A model generated the notes under the pieces. That model did not search any database, was not told where the DNA came from, and saw only the letters and a list, made by a program, of their open reading frames with translations. Shown piece after piece: positions 1 to 9,857 of a stretch of DNA of 64,000 nt. The stretch comes from AC-32 sp963755635 (GTDB taxonomy: Bacteria; Actinomycetota; Thermoleophilia; Gaiellales; Gaiellaceae). The position numbers were made by a program, and so were the translations under genes. Each line of letters begins with the position of its first letter. Position 1 is the stretch's first letter. The stretch lies in assembly GCA_963755635.1 (NCBI GenBank), contig CAVWKS010000007.1, forward strand, positions 62,001-126,000, in the 5' to 3' direction.

Positions 1-79
1 AGACCGCGTTGTGCGCGATCCCCTGCGCGTCGGTCTCGGCGAACCGGACTCGCACCTCGGTCTCGAAGCGGAACTCCAC
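1..79 (-). CDS. Acyl-CoA thioesterase, hotdog fold (YbgC/FcbC-like), N-terminal part only
   Basis: The minus strand reads from a GTG at 79 off the left edge of the window, giving 26 codons. They contain the motif VRFAETDAQGIAHNAV, which matches the start of the hotdog thioesterase family (consensus VRYxETDxxGVVyHANY) with the conserved Asp expected to be catalytic. Family members hydrolyse short acyl-CoA or acyl-ACP thioesters in the cytoplasm. The gene is divergent from the sirtuin, with 22 bp between the two starts. Only the N-terminus is visible, so the substrate cannot be judged; the fold assignment rests on this one motif. Confidence 0.7.
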   Translation of the reverse strand, partial: MEFRFETEVRVRFAETDAQGIAHNAV

Positions 80-101
80 GGGCGAACTCTACGATCGCGG
101 C

Positions 102-839
102 GTGTCCGCTTCCGAGCTCGCGGAGCTGATCCGGCGGCAGCAGCCGTGCGTCGTCCTGACCGGGGCCGGGGTCAGCACGGAGAGCGGGATTCCCGATTTC
201 CGCTCGCGGACCGGTCTCTGGGCGCAGTTCGACCCGCTCGAGTACGCGTCGTTGGAGGCCTTCCGCCGCGACCCGCGCAAGGTCTGGAGCTTCTACAAGC
301 CGCGGATCTCCGTGCTGACCGAGGCAGAGCCGAACCCGGCGCACCGCGCGCTCGCCGAGCTGGAGCGGCTCGGCCTCGTCGAGGCGGTCGTGACGCAGAA
401 CATCGACCTGTTGCACGAGCGCGCCGGCAGCAGGAACGTCGTCGAGGTGCACGGCTCGATCCGGACCGCGACCTGCCCGGGCTGCGGCGAGAGGCAGCCG
501 CTCGAGCGGGTCGTGGAGCTGCTTGCCGACGCCGACGCGCCCGCGTGCCCCGCTTGCGGCGAGATCCTCAAGCCGGACGTCGTCTTCTTCGGCGAGCTTC
601 TCCCGGCCGAGGCGATCGAGCGCGCCACCGAGCTCGCCCGCCGCGCGCGGCTGCTGCTCGTGGTCGGCTCGGCGCTCGAGGTCTACCCGATCGCGGGCCT
701 GCCGTTCGAGACGCTCGCCGCGGGCGGGGAGCTCGCGATCGTCAACCGCGGCCCGACCGCGCTCGACGACGAGGCATCAGTCCGAATCGACGCGGCAGCC
801 GGCGAGCTGCTGCCGCAGGTTGTCGCGGCGCTGGGCTAG
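102..839 (+). CDS. cobB: NAD-dependent protein deacylase, sirtuin (Sir2/CobB family)
   Basis: This 245-residue protein has the full sirtuin signature. GAGVSTESGIPDFR is at residues 21-34 (NAD-binding), TQNID at 98-102, the catalytic His at 117 (VEVHGS), and two CxxC pairs at 125/128 and 149/152 form the structural zinc site. Sirtuins remove acyl groups from lysine using NAD and in bacteria regulate acyl-CoA synthetases and other enzymes. The frame stays open upstream to position 9, but that part overlaps the divergent thioesterase, so the GTG at 102 is the better start. The stop overlaps the stop of the small convergent gene that follows. Confidence 0.93.
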   Translation: MSASELAELIRRQQPCVVLTGAGVSTESGIPDFRSRTGLWAQFDPLEYASLEAFRRDPRKVWSFYKPRISVLTEAEPNPAHRALAELERLGLVEAVVTQNIDLLHERAGSRNVVEVHGSIRTATCPGCGERQPLERVVELLADADAPACPACGEILKPDVVFFGELLPAEAIERATELARRARLLLVVGSALEVYPIAGLPFETLAAGGELAIVNRGPTALDDEASVRIDAAAGELLPQVVAALG

Positions 840-1003
840 GCCGCGGCGCGCTTGAGCGGGCGCTCTGCGAGCACGTTCCGGCACTCGCTGCAGACCGTCC
901 GCTCCACTTCGTACGGGATGCCGTACCGCTGCAGCAGCACATGCGTGCGAACTGCCGTGTGCGTGTGAGTGCGCCGCCGTAGGGGGATAAAGAGTTGAGA
1001 CAT
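836..1003 (-). CDS. Small conserved-looking protein with one CxxC knuckle
   Basis: A 55-codon frame starts at the ATG at 1003 and ends on a TAG that overlaps the sirtuin stop. The C-terminal half (RYGIPYEVERT, then CSEC) looks like a single zinc-ribbon-like knuckle followed by a basic tail. The N-terminus is rich in Thr-His-Thr repeats and less protein-like, so the true start may be further in. I do not recognise the family. The convergent tail-to-tail placement fills the gap between the sirtuin and the transpeptidase with no other candidate gene. It is an inference from the protein-like composition rather than a firm family match. Confidence 0.45.
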   Translation of the reverse strand: MSQLFIPLRRRTHTHTAVRTHVLLQRYGIPYEVERTVCSECRNVLAERPLKRAAA

Positions 1004-1114
1004 CGTCCTTGGACTCAGCGTAGCGATGGGTTCGGAAAGTACGACGCTCAAAAGGGTGACGAAGTTGTGACGAAACGGTGTCGTCGCGGCCGTGCCGGGA
1101 GTACTCTCGCGTGT

Positions 1115-1876
1115 ATGCGCCATCGGCGCTCCGTCCTGCTGCTTTCGCTGCCGCTCGCGTGCTTCCTCGCCGGCTGCGGCGCGAACGCCGGACGCAGCTC
1201 GAACGCGCAACCGCCGCCCGCCGCGAAACCGCACTGCCACGCGGGCCTGGCGGCGATGGGCTCGAGCCGGCTCGCGGTCGCCGCCGCCGTTCCGCGGCAC
1301 GCCCGCGTCTACCGGCGTCCCGGCCGCAGGCCGTTCGCGAGCTTCGGCCGCCTGAACCAGAACCGCTTCCCGACCGTCTTCCGCGTGCTCGCCGCCCTCC
1401 GCCGCCGTGACTGCCGCGCGTCCTGGTACCGCGTCCAGGTGCCGCTCCGCCCGAACGGCGCCACCGGCTTCGTCCGGGCGCGCGACGTCGAGCTCGGCAC
1501 GGTTCGCTCGCGCGTCGTCGTCAACATCTCCAAGAAGCGGCTGACGCTCTACCGCCGCGGGAAGCGCGTGCTGACGACCGCCGTCGCGGTCGGCTCCTCG
1601 GCGACGCCGACGCCGACGGGGAGCTACTACGTCAACCAGCGCCTGATCCCGACTGACCCGAACGGCCCCTTCGGCCCCGGCGCGATCGGGATCTCGGCGT
1701 TCTCGAACGTGCTCACCGGCTGGACGCAGGGCGGCCCGATCGCGATCCACGGGACGAACGAGCCCTGGTCGATCGGCCATGCGGTCTCGAACGGCTGCAT
1801 CCGCGTGCGCAACGCCGCGCTCCAGCGCCTGTTCGCCTCGACGCCGGCCGGAACTCCTGTTGTGATTCGCCCGTGA
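1115..1876 (+). CDS. L,D-transpeptidase (YkuD) lipoprotein
   Basis: The predicted protein has 253 residues. It starts with a lipoprotein signal peptide (basic MRHRR, hydrophobic stretch, lipobox LAGC with the lipidated Cys at 21), so it should be anchored on the outside of the membrane. A YkuD domain fills the C-terminal half: the catalytic motif runs from His212 (IHGT) to SNGCIR, with the nucleophile Cys228. This is the variant SNGC rather than SHGC. L,D-transpeptidases make 3-3 peptidoglycan cross-links or attach proteins to peptidoglycan. The residues between (about 60-130) may hold an SH3-like or cell-wall-binding region. The open frame extends upstream, but only the ATG at 1115 gives a signal peptide. 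It overlaps the next gene by 4 bp, so the two are probably co-translated. Confidence 0.9.
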   Translation: MRHRRSVLLLSLPLACFLAGCGANAGRSSNAQPPPAAKPHCHAGLAAMGSSRLAVAAAVPRHARVYRRPGRRPFASFGRLNQNRFPTVFRVLAALRRRDCRASWYRVQVPLRPNGATGFVRARDVELGTVRSRVVVNISKKRLTLYRRGKRVLTTAVAVGSSATPTPTGSYYVNQRLIPTDPNGPFGPGAIGISAFSNVLTGWTQGGPIAIHGTNEPWSIGHAVSNGCIRVRNAALQRLFASTPAGTPVVIRP

Positions 1877-3384
1877 CACGGGCCCGGGTCGTACTGCTCG
1901 GCGCGGCGCTCGCCGCCGGGCTGGCGGCGACGCTGGGCTCGCTCGCCGGCGCGAGGCCGAACGCCCCGCCCGACCCTCAGGAGGCGGTTCTCGACGGCTG
2001 CGGCCGCGACTACCTCGCCCAGACCCAGCGCCAGATCCCGACCTGGGTCTACGTCAACGACCGCAACTACCCGGCGGCCGGCCCGGCGCCCCCGCCGCAG
2101 CGCCTCGAGGGCATGGTCTCGGCGCGCTACCTCCCGGACCTCGCGTCGCACCCGACCGAGGAGGACCTGCCGCCGATCCACCGCTCCTACGACGTCAACT
2201 TCGACGTGCTGCCCGACCGCGGCTACACCGACCTGATGGGCGGCAGCGCCGCGCAGCGAACCGGCAACTACGAGGGCAAGGGGCCCTCGACCGGGCGCGT
2301 GCACGTGGAGCGCGAGCAGGGCGCGTTCCCGAGCTTCGCCTGGCCCGACCCGGGCGACCGCGTGGCGCTGGTCGGCTCGTGGGTCTGGGACTGCGGCCAC
2401 TGGCAGCCGGGCGGCGAACGCACAGAGCTCCACTCGTACAGCGCGCTCTGGCTCGAACGGGCCACGGCGTCGCGCAGTGCGGCGGGCGGCGCCGAGGCCG
2501 ACCTGCTGCTCTCGAACGACAAGACGTACGCGGGGGTCGAGGCCGACTGCGCGCACCTGGCCAAGGGCGTGGTGCTCGTTTTCCAGACGTGTCTCGGCAC
2601 CGAGACCGAGTGGCAGGACATCCGTGGCACGTACTCGTTCCGCTTGCGCCTGCCCCGGCGGCCGGCGAAGCGCTCGCGCCTGCGCGTACGGGTCCTCGAC
2701 GCCGGCAGCACCGCGGGAGCGCCACCCGTGCGGACGAGCGTTCGCGGCAGCTACCTCTACGCGACCGTCGCGGTGACCTCGGCGCCCGCTCGAAAGCTGC
2801 TCGTGGCGAAGCGCGTCCTCGCCGCCTGGACCGGCGCCGCGCGGCCCGAGCATCTGCGCGTGCGGTTCACGCGCCTGCTCGTCCGCCGCGCGATGGATCC
2901 GGGCTGCGCGAACGGGCAGCCGACGTGCGGCTCGAAGCAGACGACGCACGGGGAGCAGATCTCCACGGCGCCCGGCGAGTGGAACGTCTACGTCGACGCA
3001 GCCGGCGTCTGGGCGATGTGGGGCAAGGGCGTGCTGCACGTTCGCGACGGCCAGGTCGTCCGGCGCGGGCCGACGCTCGACGTCTATGTGCCGCGCGGGA
3101 AGCCGTGGCGGCTGTTCGTCTTCGCGCGCGAATGTGACTGGGGCGTGCTCGGCAACGCGGACGGCGCCACGCACGCGATGTTCCCTTGTCCGCGCTCGAG
3201 CGAGGTCGGCACGTTCGACGGCGACGACCGGCCCGGCTACATCGTCAAGCACTTTCGCTCGCCGCAGGCCTCGCTCGGCGTCCACCGCGGCCGCCCGTCG
3301 CGCCGCGCCATGACCACCTGTCCGGCCGTGAACAAGCTCGGCTGTTACGAGCTTGACTACATCGTCACACGCGTGGGTAGATAG
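1873..3384 (+). CDS. Secreted protein of unknown function, partner of the L,D-transpeptidase
   Basis: The GTG start overlaps the transpeptidase stop (GTGA). The 503-residue product begins with a hydrophobic export signal (VVLLGAALAAGLAATLGSLAGA) and lacks later membrane segments, so it is probably secreted or wall-associated. A cluster around residues 165-190 (GDRVALVGSWVWDCGHW, then RTELHSYSALW) is the most conserved-looking part. Several Cys residues late in the protein (DPGCANGQPTC, ARECDW, MFPCPR, LGCYELDY) suggest disulfides in an exported fold. I do not recognise the family. Being translationally coupled to an L,D-transpeptidase suggests a role in the cell envelope, but that is inference from position alone. 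Confidence 0.75.
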   Translation: MTRARVVLLGAALAAGLAATLGSLAGARPNAPPDPQEAVLDGCGRDYLAQTQRQIPTWVYVNDRNYPAAGPAPPPQRLEGMVSARYLPDLASHPTEEDLPPIHRSYDVNFDVLPDRGYTDLMGGSAAQRTGNYEGKGPSTGRVHVEREQGAFPSFAWPDPGDRVALVGSWVWDCGHWQPGGERTELHSYSALWLERATASRSAAGGAEADLLLSNDKTYAGVEADCAHLAKGVVLVFQTCLGTETEWQDIRGTYSFRLRLPRRPAKRSRLRVRVLDAGSTAGAPPVRTSVRGSYLYATVAVTSAPARKLLVAKRVLAAWTGAARPEHLRVRFTRLLVRRAMDPGCANGQPTCGSKQTTHGEQISTAPGEWNVYVDAAGVWAMWGKGVLHVRDGQVVRRGPTLDVYVPRGKPWRLFVFARECDWGVLGNADGATHAMFPCPRSSEVGTFDGDDRPGYIVKHFRSPQASLGVHRGRPSRRAMTTCPAVNKLGCYELDYIVTRVGR

Positions 3385-3393
3385 GGTCCCGAC

Positions 3394-3705
3394 ATGGCCG
3401 AGCGCAAACAGGACATGATCACGAAGGACCTCATCTCCAAGCTGGCGGATCGCGGCGAGGACGTCGTCGGCAAGCTCGGCGACTTTCCGGCCGCACAACG
3501 GCTGGTCGAGGCCGCGGGCGGACTGCGGGAGCGGGTCGACGAGATCCAGCGGCGCCTCCGCGGGCTCGACGCCCTCGAGACCCGAGTCGCAGCGCTGGAG
3601 AAGAAGGTGGAGCACCTCTCCGGCCCACCGAAGCGCGCTGCCGCGAAGAAGCCGGCGGCCGCGAAGAAGCCTGCGGCCAAGCGGCCTCCGAAGAGCCAGG
3701 CTTAG
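3394..3705 (+). CDS. Small coiled-coil protein with a Lys/Ala/Pro-rich histone-H1-like tail
   Basis: This frame encodes 103 residues. Residues about 40-80 form a heptad-like coiled coil (LRERVDEIQRRLRGLDALET, then VAALEKKVEHL). The last 25 residues are repeats of AAKKP and PAAKRP, similar to the C-terminal tails of bacterial histone-like proteins, so DNA or nucleic-acid contact is possible. The N-terminal part (MITKDLISKLADRGEDVVGK) looks like a helical region seen in small actinobacterial proteins next to cell-envelope genes. It sits 9 bp after the secreted protein and its stop overlaps the convergent kinase gene. Function unknown. Confidence 0.75.
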   Translation: MAERKQDMITKDLISKLADRGEDVVGKLGDFPAAQRLVEAAGGLRERVDEIQRRLRGLDALETRVAALEKKVEHLSGPPKRAAAKKPAAAKKPAAKRPPKSQA

Positions 3706-4610
3706 CGGGGCACCCGCAGGCGCAAGGCCCGCGGGACGACCTCGAAGCGAGCCGGCGTCGTTCCCGGCTGCTCGCCGTCGAGCTCGACCGGGAGCGGCTC
3801 GTCCGCGTCGACTTCGACGACCGACCCGCGCAAGAGCTCGGCCTTCGGGTGGGGAAGATGTCGCCCGCGGTAGGTCTTCGGGAGCGTGAGCATGAGGTCG
3901 CGCTTCGTCAGGTCGCCGATCAGCAGGACGTCGAAGAGCCCGTCGTCGGGCTCGGCCTCGGGGCAGATCATCATCCCGCCGCCGAAGAATCGTCCGTTCG
4001 CGACGACGACGTCGTGCATCCGCGCGCTGCGGCTCTCGCCGTCGACGCGGACGCGCACCTCGTCGTTGCGCCAGCCCGCGAAGACGGTCAGCGTCGCCCA
4101 GAGGTACGAGGCCTTGCCGCCGAGCGCCTTCGAGGTCTCGTTCGTGCGCTTGGCGATCGCGCCGCTCATGCCTGCGCTGGCGATGTTCGCGAAGAGCGAC
4201 TCCTCGTCGCCACCGTCCCAGGAGCGGTAGCGCGCCCGGCCGAGATCGATCTCCCGCACCCGTCCCTCGCGTGCGACGGCCACCGCGTCCTCGAGCTTGC
4301 GCGGGATGCCGTAGGTGCGCACGAAGTCCCAGCCGGTGCCGCGCGGAATCACCGCGAGCTCGACCCCGTGACGGCCGGCGAGCCCCTGTACCACCTCGTT
4401 CACCGTCCCGTCCCCGCCGACGGCGACGACGAGGCGCGCACCCTCCTCGACCGCCCTGCGCGCGAGGTCGCCGAGCTGGCCGGGCCGCTCCGAGAGCAGG
4501 GCGTCCCCGGCGAGGCCGAGCCCCGCGGCGCGGTGCGCGAGCTCCGGCCAGCGCCTGCCCGTGGACCCGTTCTCCGAGGCCGGGTTGACGAGGAAGACGG
4601 TCTCGCTAAT
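3702..4610 (-). CDS. Diacylglycerol/lipid kinase family protein (DAGK catalytic domain)
   Basis: The frame encodes VNPASENG (residues 8-15), the nucleotide-binding GGDGTVNEV (65-73), and a C-terminal region ending in ELDGEQP, which together define the DagK/YegS/BmrU lipid kinase family. Such enzymes phosphorylate diacylglycerol, undecaprenol or related lipids. With the N-terminal motif included the protein is 302 residues, the usual family length. No ATG, GTG or TTG precedes VNPASENG in this frame; the only plausible starter is an ATT at 4610, overlapping the deoD stop (ATTAG). A GTG at 4403 would delete half the ATP site and is rejected. Translation coupled to deoD, or a base error at the start codon, would both explain this. 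Confidence 0.85.
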   Translation of the reverse strand: MSETVFLVNPASENGSTGRRWPELAHRAAGLGLAGDALLSERPGQLGDLARRAVEEGARLVVAVGGDGTVNEVVQGLAGRHGVELAVIPRGTGWDFVRTYGIPRKLEDAVAVAREGRVREIDLGRARYRSWDGGDEESLFANIASAGMSGAIAKRTNETSKALGGKASYLWATLTVFAGWRNDEVRVRVDGESRSARMHDVVVANGRFFGGGMMICPEAEPDDGLFDVLLIGDLTKRDLMLTLPKTYRGRHLPHPKAELLRGSVVEVDADEPLPVELDGEQPGTTPARFEVVPRALRLRVPR

Positions 4611-5319
4611 GAGACTGTGTGACGGTGGCCAGCGCGACGCGCGTCATCCGGTCGACGGCGGCGCGCAGCTCGTCGTCGGAGATGCGCGTGAACTCCTCGC
4701 CGATCACGATGTCGCTCACCGTCAGCAGGCAGCCGGCCTTGACGCCGCGCAGCGAGCCGATCGTGAACAGCACGGCCGCCTCCATCTCGACGCCGAGGAC
4801 GCCGCGCTCCGACCAGCGCTTGTGGCGCCCGGGGTCGGGGTCGTAGAAGGTGTCGCTCGAGGCGATCGCGCCCACGCGCAGCGGCTGGCCCAGCTCCTTG
4901 GCGGCGTGGACAGCGCCGTGGACGAGCTCCCAGTCGGCGGTCGGCACGTGTGGCTCGCCGCCCACGTAGTGCCGGGCGGTCCCGTCCGCGGGCACCGCGG
5001 AGACGGCGACGATCAGGTCGCCGAGCTGCAGGTCCGGCTGCAGCCCGCCGCAGGTGCCGACCCGCAGGAAACGCTTGACGCCGAGCTGGACGAGCTCCTC
5101 CATCACGATCGCGGCCGACGGGCAGCCCATCCCGGTCGCCTGCACCGACACCGGCTTGCCCTCGTACTCGCCGGTGAAGCCGAGCAGGCCGCGCTCGGCG
5201 TTCCGCTGCACCGCGTTGTCGAGGTACGTCTCGGCGATGTACTGAGCGCGCAGCGGGTCGCCGGGGAGGAGGCAGGCCTCCGCGTAGTCCCCCTGTTCGG
5301 CGCGAACGTGGATCGGCAT
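4606..5319 (-). CDS. deoD: Purine-nucleoside phosphorylase, DeoD type
   Basis: The ATG at 5319 gives 237 residues, the normal size of hexameric DeoD. Phosphate-binding LLPGDPLRAQYI is at residues 17-28, followed by RVGTCGGLQPDL and the nucleoside-binding GVEMEAAVLF characteristic of the PNP/UDP phosphorylase family. It would split purine nucleosides with phosphate to a base and ribose-1-phosphate in purine salvage. Hpt, about 2 kb away, would use the freed base. The frame is open far upstream, but that extension lies antisense to the GNAT gene. It is divergent from the GNAT gene (24 bp gap). Confidence 0.92.
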   Translation of the reverse strand: MPIHVRAEQGDYAEACLLPGDPLRAQYIAETYLDNAVQRNAERGLLGFTGEYEGKPVSVQATGMGCPSAAIVMEELVQLGVKRFLRVGTCGGLQPDLQLGDLIVAVSAVPADGTARHYVGGEPHVPTADWELVHGAVHAAKELGQPLRVGAIASSDTFYDPDPGRHKRWSERGVLGVEMEAAVLFTIGSLRGVKAGCLLTVSDIVIGEEFTRISDDELRAAVDRMTRVALATVTQSH

Positions 5320-5343
5320 CGGCGAGAGCCTAAAGTTTCGCCC

Positions 5344-6123
5344 GTGCCCAAGCTGAAAGAGCCCGGCCTCGACGAGATCCTCGCGTTCTGCGCTGAGGAT
5401 CCAGTCGAGCGCGTCTTCCTCGAGGACGTGGCGCGTCGCGGGCTCGGGCGCTTCACCGCGCTCGAGCAGGACGGCCGGCTGGAGGCCCTCTGCCACGCCG
5501 GCTCGAACATCGTCCCGTCCGGGCGCGGCTGCGGCGCCTTCGCCGACGTCGCCGCTGCCGGCCACGCGCGCATGGTGATCGGCGACGAGCGGGCGGTGAC
5601 CGAGCTCTGGGAGGCCGCCCGCGACCGCCTGCCGGAGCCACGCGAGGACCGGCCCGGCCAACCGGTCTACGTGATCGACGATCTGCCCGAGCCCGGCGAG
5701 TCGGGCCTGCGCCCCGCCACCGAGGCCGATCTCGAGCTGCTCGTCCCGGCCTGCGCCGCCGCGCACCTGGAGGAGATCGGGATCGATCCGCTCGCCCGTG
5801 ACCCCGAGAGCTTCCGCTGGCGCACGCGCATGCAGATCGAGGACGGCCGGTCGTGGATCTGGCGGGAAGACGGGACGATCCTGTTCAAGGCGGAGGCCTC
5901 GGCCTGGACGCCGCGCGCCGTGCAGCTGCAGCAGGTCTGGGTCGACCCGGCGGTGCGCAACCACGGCAACGCCCAGCGTGGCATGCGCGACCTCTGCCGG
6001 CTGCTGCTCGGGCACGTTCCGATCGTCTGCCTCTTCGTCCGCGCCGAGAACGCGCCGGCGATCCGCGTCTACGACGCGATCGGGATGCGGCAGACCGGTA
6101 CCTACCGCTCGCTGATCCTCTGA
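5344..6123 (+). CDS. GNAT N-acetyltransferase with N-terminal DUF4081-like domain
   Basis: From the GTG at 5344 the protein has 259 residues. The N-terminal about 110 residues (LDEILAFCAEDPVERVFLED, then GRLEALCHAGSNIVPSG) resemble the DUF4081 domain that precedes GNAT domains in actinobacteria. The C-terminal half is a GNAT fold with VWVDPAVRNHGNAQRGMRDL (acetyl-CoA loop variant) and the typical ending NAPAIRVYDAIGMRQTGTY. The substrate is unknown. It sits immediately upstream of tilS with 14 bp between them and may be in the same transcript. Confidence 0.85.
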   Translation: MPKLKEPGLDEILAFCAEDPVERVFLEDVARRGLGRFTALEQDGRLEALCHAGSNIVPSGRGCGAFADVAAAGHARMVIGDERAVTELWEAARDRLPEPREDRPGQPVYVIDDLPEPGESGLRPATEADLELLVPACAAAHLEEIGIDPLARDPESFRWRTRMQIEDGRSWIWREDGTILFKAEASAWTPRAVQLQQVWVDPAVRNHGNAQRGMRDLCRLLLGHVPIVCLFVRAENAPAIRVYDAIGMRQTGTYRSLIL

Positions 6124-6137
6124 GCGACACTTCCCGT

Positions 6138-7121
6138 GTGGCCGAGCAGGCCGACACCGCAGCCCTGCGTGCCCGGATCGAGGAGCACGTCCGCCGGCAC
6201 GAGCTGATCCCGCCCGGCGGCGAGGTCGTCGCGCTCGTCTCCGGCGGGCCGGACTCGACCTGCCTCTGGCACGCGCTGCGCGAGCTCGGCTACCGCGTCT
6301 CGGCGCTGCACGTGAACCACGGCCTGCGCGGGGCCGAGTCGGAGGAGGACGCACGCTGGTGCCGCGAACAACTCGGCGCCGAGGTGGTCGAGGCGCCGCC
6401 GCCGGACCGACCCACCGAGGACGCGCTCCGCGAGCTGCGCTACTCGTTCGCGCGTGACCGCCTGCGCGCGACCGGCCACACGGCCTCCGACCAGGTCGAG
6501 ACCGTTCTCTACCGGCTCGTCTCCAGCGGAACGCCCGGCGGGATCAAGCCGAAGCGCGAGGACGGCGTCGTCCGACCGCTGCTGACGCTCTGGCGCGAGG
6601 AGACCGAGGCCTACTGCCGTGCCGAAGGGCTCAGCCCGCGCCAGGACAGCTCGAACGCGGAAACGAAGCGCGGCCTGATCCGCGACCAGATCCTGCCCCT
6701 CCTCCGCGAGCTCCATCCCGCTGCCGAGCGCAACCTGCTTCGCCTCGCCGAGGGCCGCCCGTCGAAGCTCGACGAGCTGCTTGCCGCGCGCGAAGGATCG
6801 GCGCGGGTCGACCTCGGCGGCGGCCTCACCGCGGTGCGCGAGTACGACCGAGTCTGGCTCGAGCAGACCCCGGTCGCGCTCGACGGCGAGGTGCGTTGGG
6901 GCCAGTGGCGGATTGAATCCGAGCTCCCAGGCCTTAAGGTACGAAGCTGGCGGCCGGGCGACCGGCTCGCGGGCCGCCGGAAGAAGGTGCAAGACGTGTT
7001 CGTCGACGCAAAGATCCCCCGATCCGAGCGCGAGGCGTGGCCCCTCGTCGTCCGCGGGCGCGAGGTGGTCGCAGTCCCCGGCCTGGTCGACGCGCCCGGG
7101 ATCAGGGCGGAGCGGGAATGA
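6138..7121 (+). CDS. tilS: tRNA(Ile)-lysidine synthase
   Basis: TilS attaches lysine to C34 of tRNA-Ile(CAU), changing its reading from AUG to AUA, and is essential. The 327-residue protein has the PP-loop SGGPDS at residues 35-40, followed by HVNHGLRGAESEEDARWC, the usual TilS pattern. The middle shows GHTASDQVETVLYRL and the C-terminal third is the substrate-binding domain with RSWRPGDRLAG. The GTG at 6138 is the first start that does not run into the previous gene. The downstream hpt and ftsH are the classical tilS-hpt-ftsH order of Gram-positives. Confidence 0.94.
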   Translation: MAEQADTAALRARIEEHVRRHELIPPGGEVVALVSGGPDSTCLWHALRELGYRVSALHVNHGLRGAESEEDARWCREQLGAEVVEAPPPDRPTEDALRELRYSFARDRLRATGHTASDQVETVLYRLVSSGTPGGIKPKREDGVVRPLLTLWREETEAYCRAEGLSPRQDSSNAETKRGLIRDQILPLLRELHPAAERNLLRLAEGRPSKLDELLAAREGSARVDLGGGLTAVREYDRVWLEQTPVALDGEVRWGQWRIESELPGLKVRSWRPGDRLAGRRKKVQDVFVDAKIPRSEREAWPLVVRGREVVAVPGLVDAPGIRAERE

Positions 7122-7188
7122 GCGTAGGCTCGACGGAGCTCATCAGGGAGCGGAGGCGACGGCTTTGCCGGCGCCGGGAGCGGGAAGC

Positions 7189-7750
7189 GTGAGCCAGACC
7201 GAGCTCGAGCGCGCGGTCGGCGAGGTCCTGATCGACGAGGAGACGCTCGCCGCGCGCGTCGCCGAGCTCGGCAGCCGAGGTCTCGTCCGACTACGCGGGC
7301 CGCGACCTGCTGCTGATCGGCGTGCTCAAGGGCGCCGTCTTCTTCATGGCCGACCTGATGCGGCATCTGACCGTGCCCTGCGAGGTCGACTTCATGGCGA
7401 TCTCGAGCTACGGCGACTCGACCGACTCCTCGGGGATCGTCCGGATCCTGAAGGACCTCGACATCAACATCGAGGGCCGTGACGTGCTCGTCGTCGAGGA
7501 CATCATCGACTCGGGCCTGACGCTCTCGTACCTGATGCGCAACCTCGAGTCCCGCGAGCCGGCGACCCTCGAGGTCTGCGCGCTGATGACCAAGCCGGCG
7601 CGGCGAGAGATCGACGTGCCGGTGCGATACGTCGGCTTCGAGATCGCGGACCGCTTCGTGGTCGGCTACGGGCTCGATCTGGCCGAGCGCTACCGCAACC
7701 TGCCTTACGTCGCCGTGCTGAGCGACGAGCTGATGCCGGAAGGTCTTTAA
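7189..7750 (+). CDS. hpt: Hypoxanthine phosphoribosyltransferase, split by a +1 frameshift
   Basis: The first part (SQTELERAVGEVLIDEETL) is in one frame and the rest (GVLKGAVFFMADLM, the PRPP loop VVEDIIDSGLTL, and the end RYRNLPYVAVLSDELM) is in another. Joining them by removing one A near 7273 restores the family sequence ELG-AEVSSDYAGRDLLLIG without a gap, about 186 residues, the normal length of HGPRTase. It salvages hypoxanthine and guanine with PRPP. The start could be GTG at 7189 or an upstream TTG near 7165. The frameshift in an important salvage gene next to tilS and ftsH is most likely a sequencing error. Confidence 0.9.
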
Positions 7751-7810
7751 CCGGCCACGCGGAACCGGTGAAGCTCATGCTCGCTGGTACCCTTTGTCGA
7801 TAGAGGGCCT

Positions 7811-9773
<1,963 letters not shown>

Positions 9774-9857
9774 CCGCAGACGCCGAAGCAGCGCGACATC
9801 TGGGCTGAGTGGCTGGCCGAGCGCAGGTCCGGCGGTGACGCTGACGCGCGCCGCCAG

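Noticed and set aside
1627..3615. A 662-codon open frame on the minus strand
   Set aside because: It lies opposite the transpeptidase and secreted-protein genes; the composition is that of a high-GC shadow frame, with no domain.
4606..6354. A long minus-strand extension of deoD to 582 codons
   Set aside because: DeoD is a 237-residue family; the extension lies opposite the GNAT gene and has no motif.
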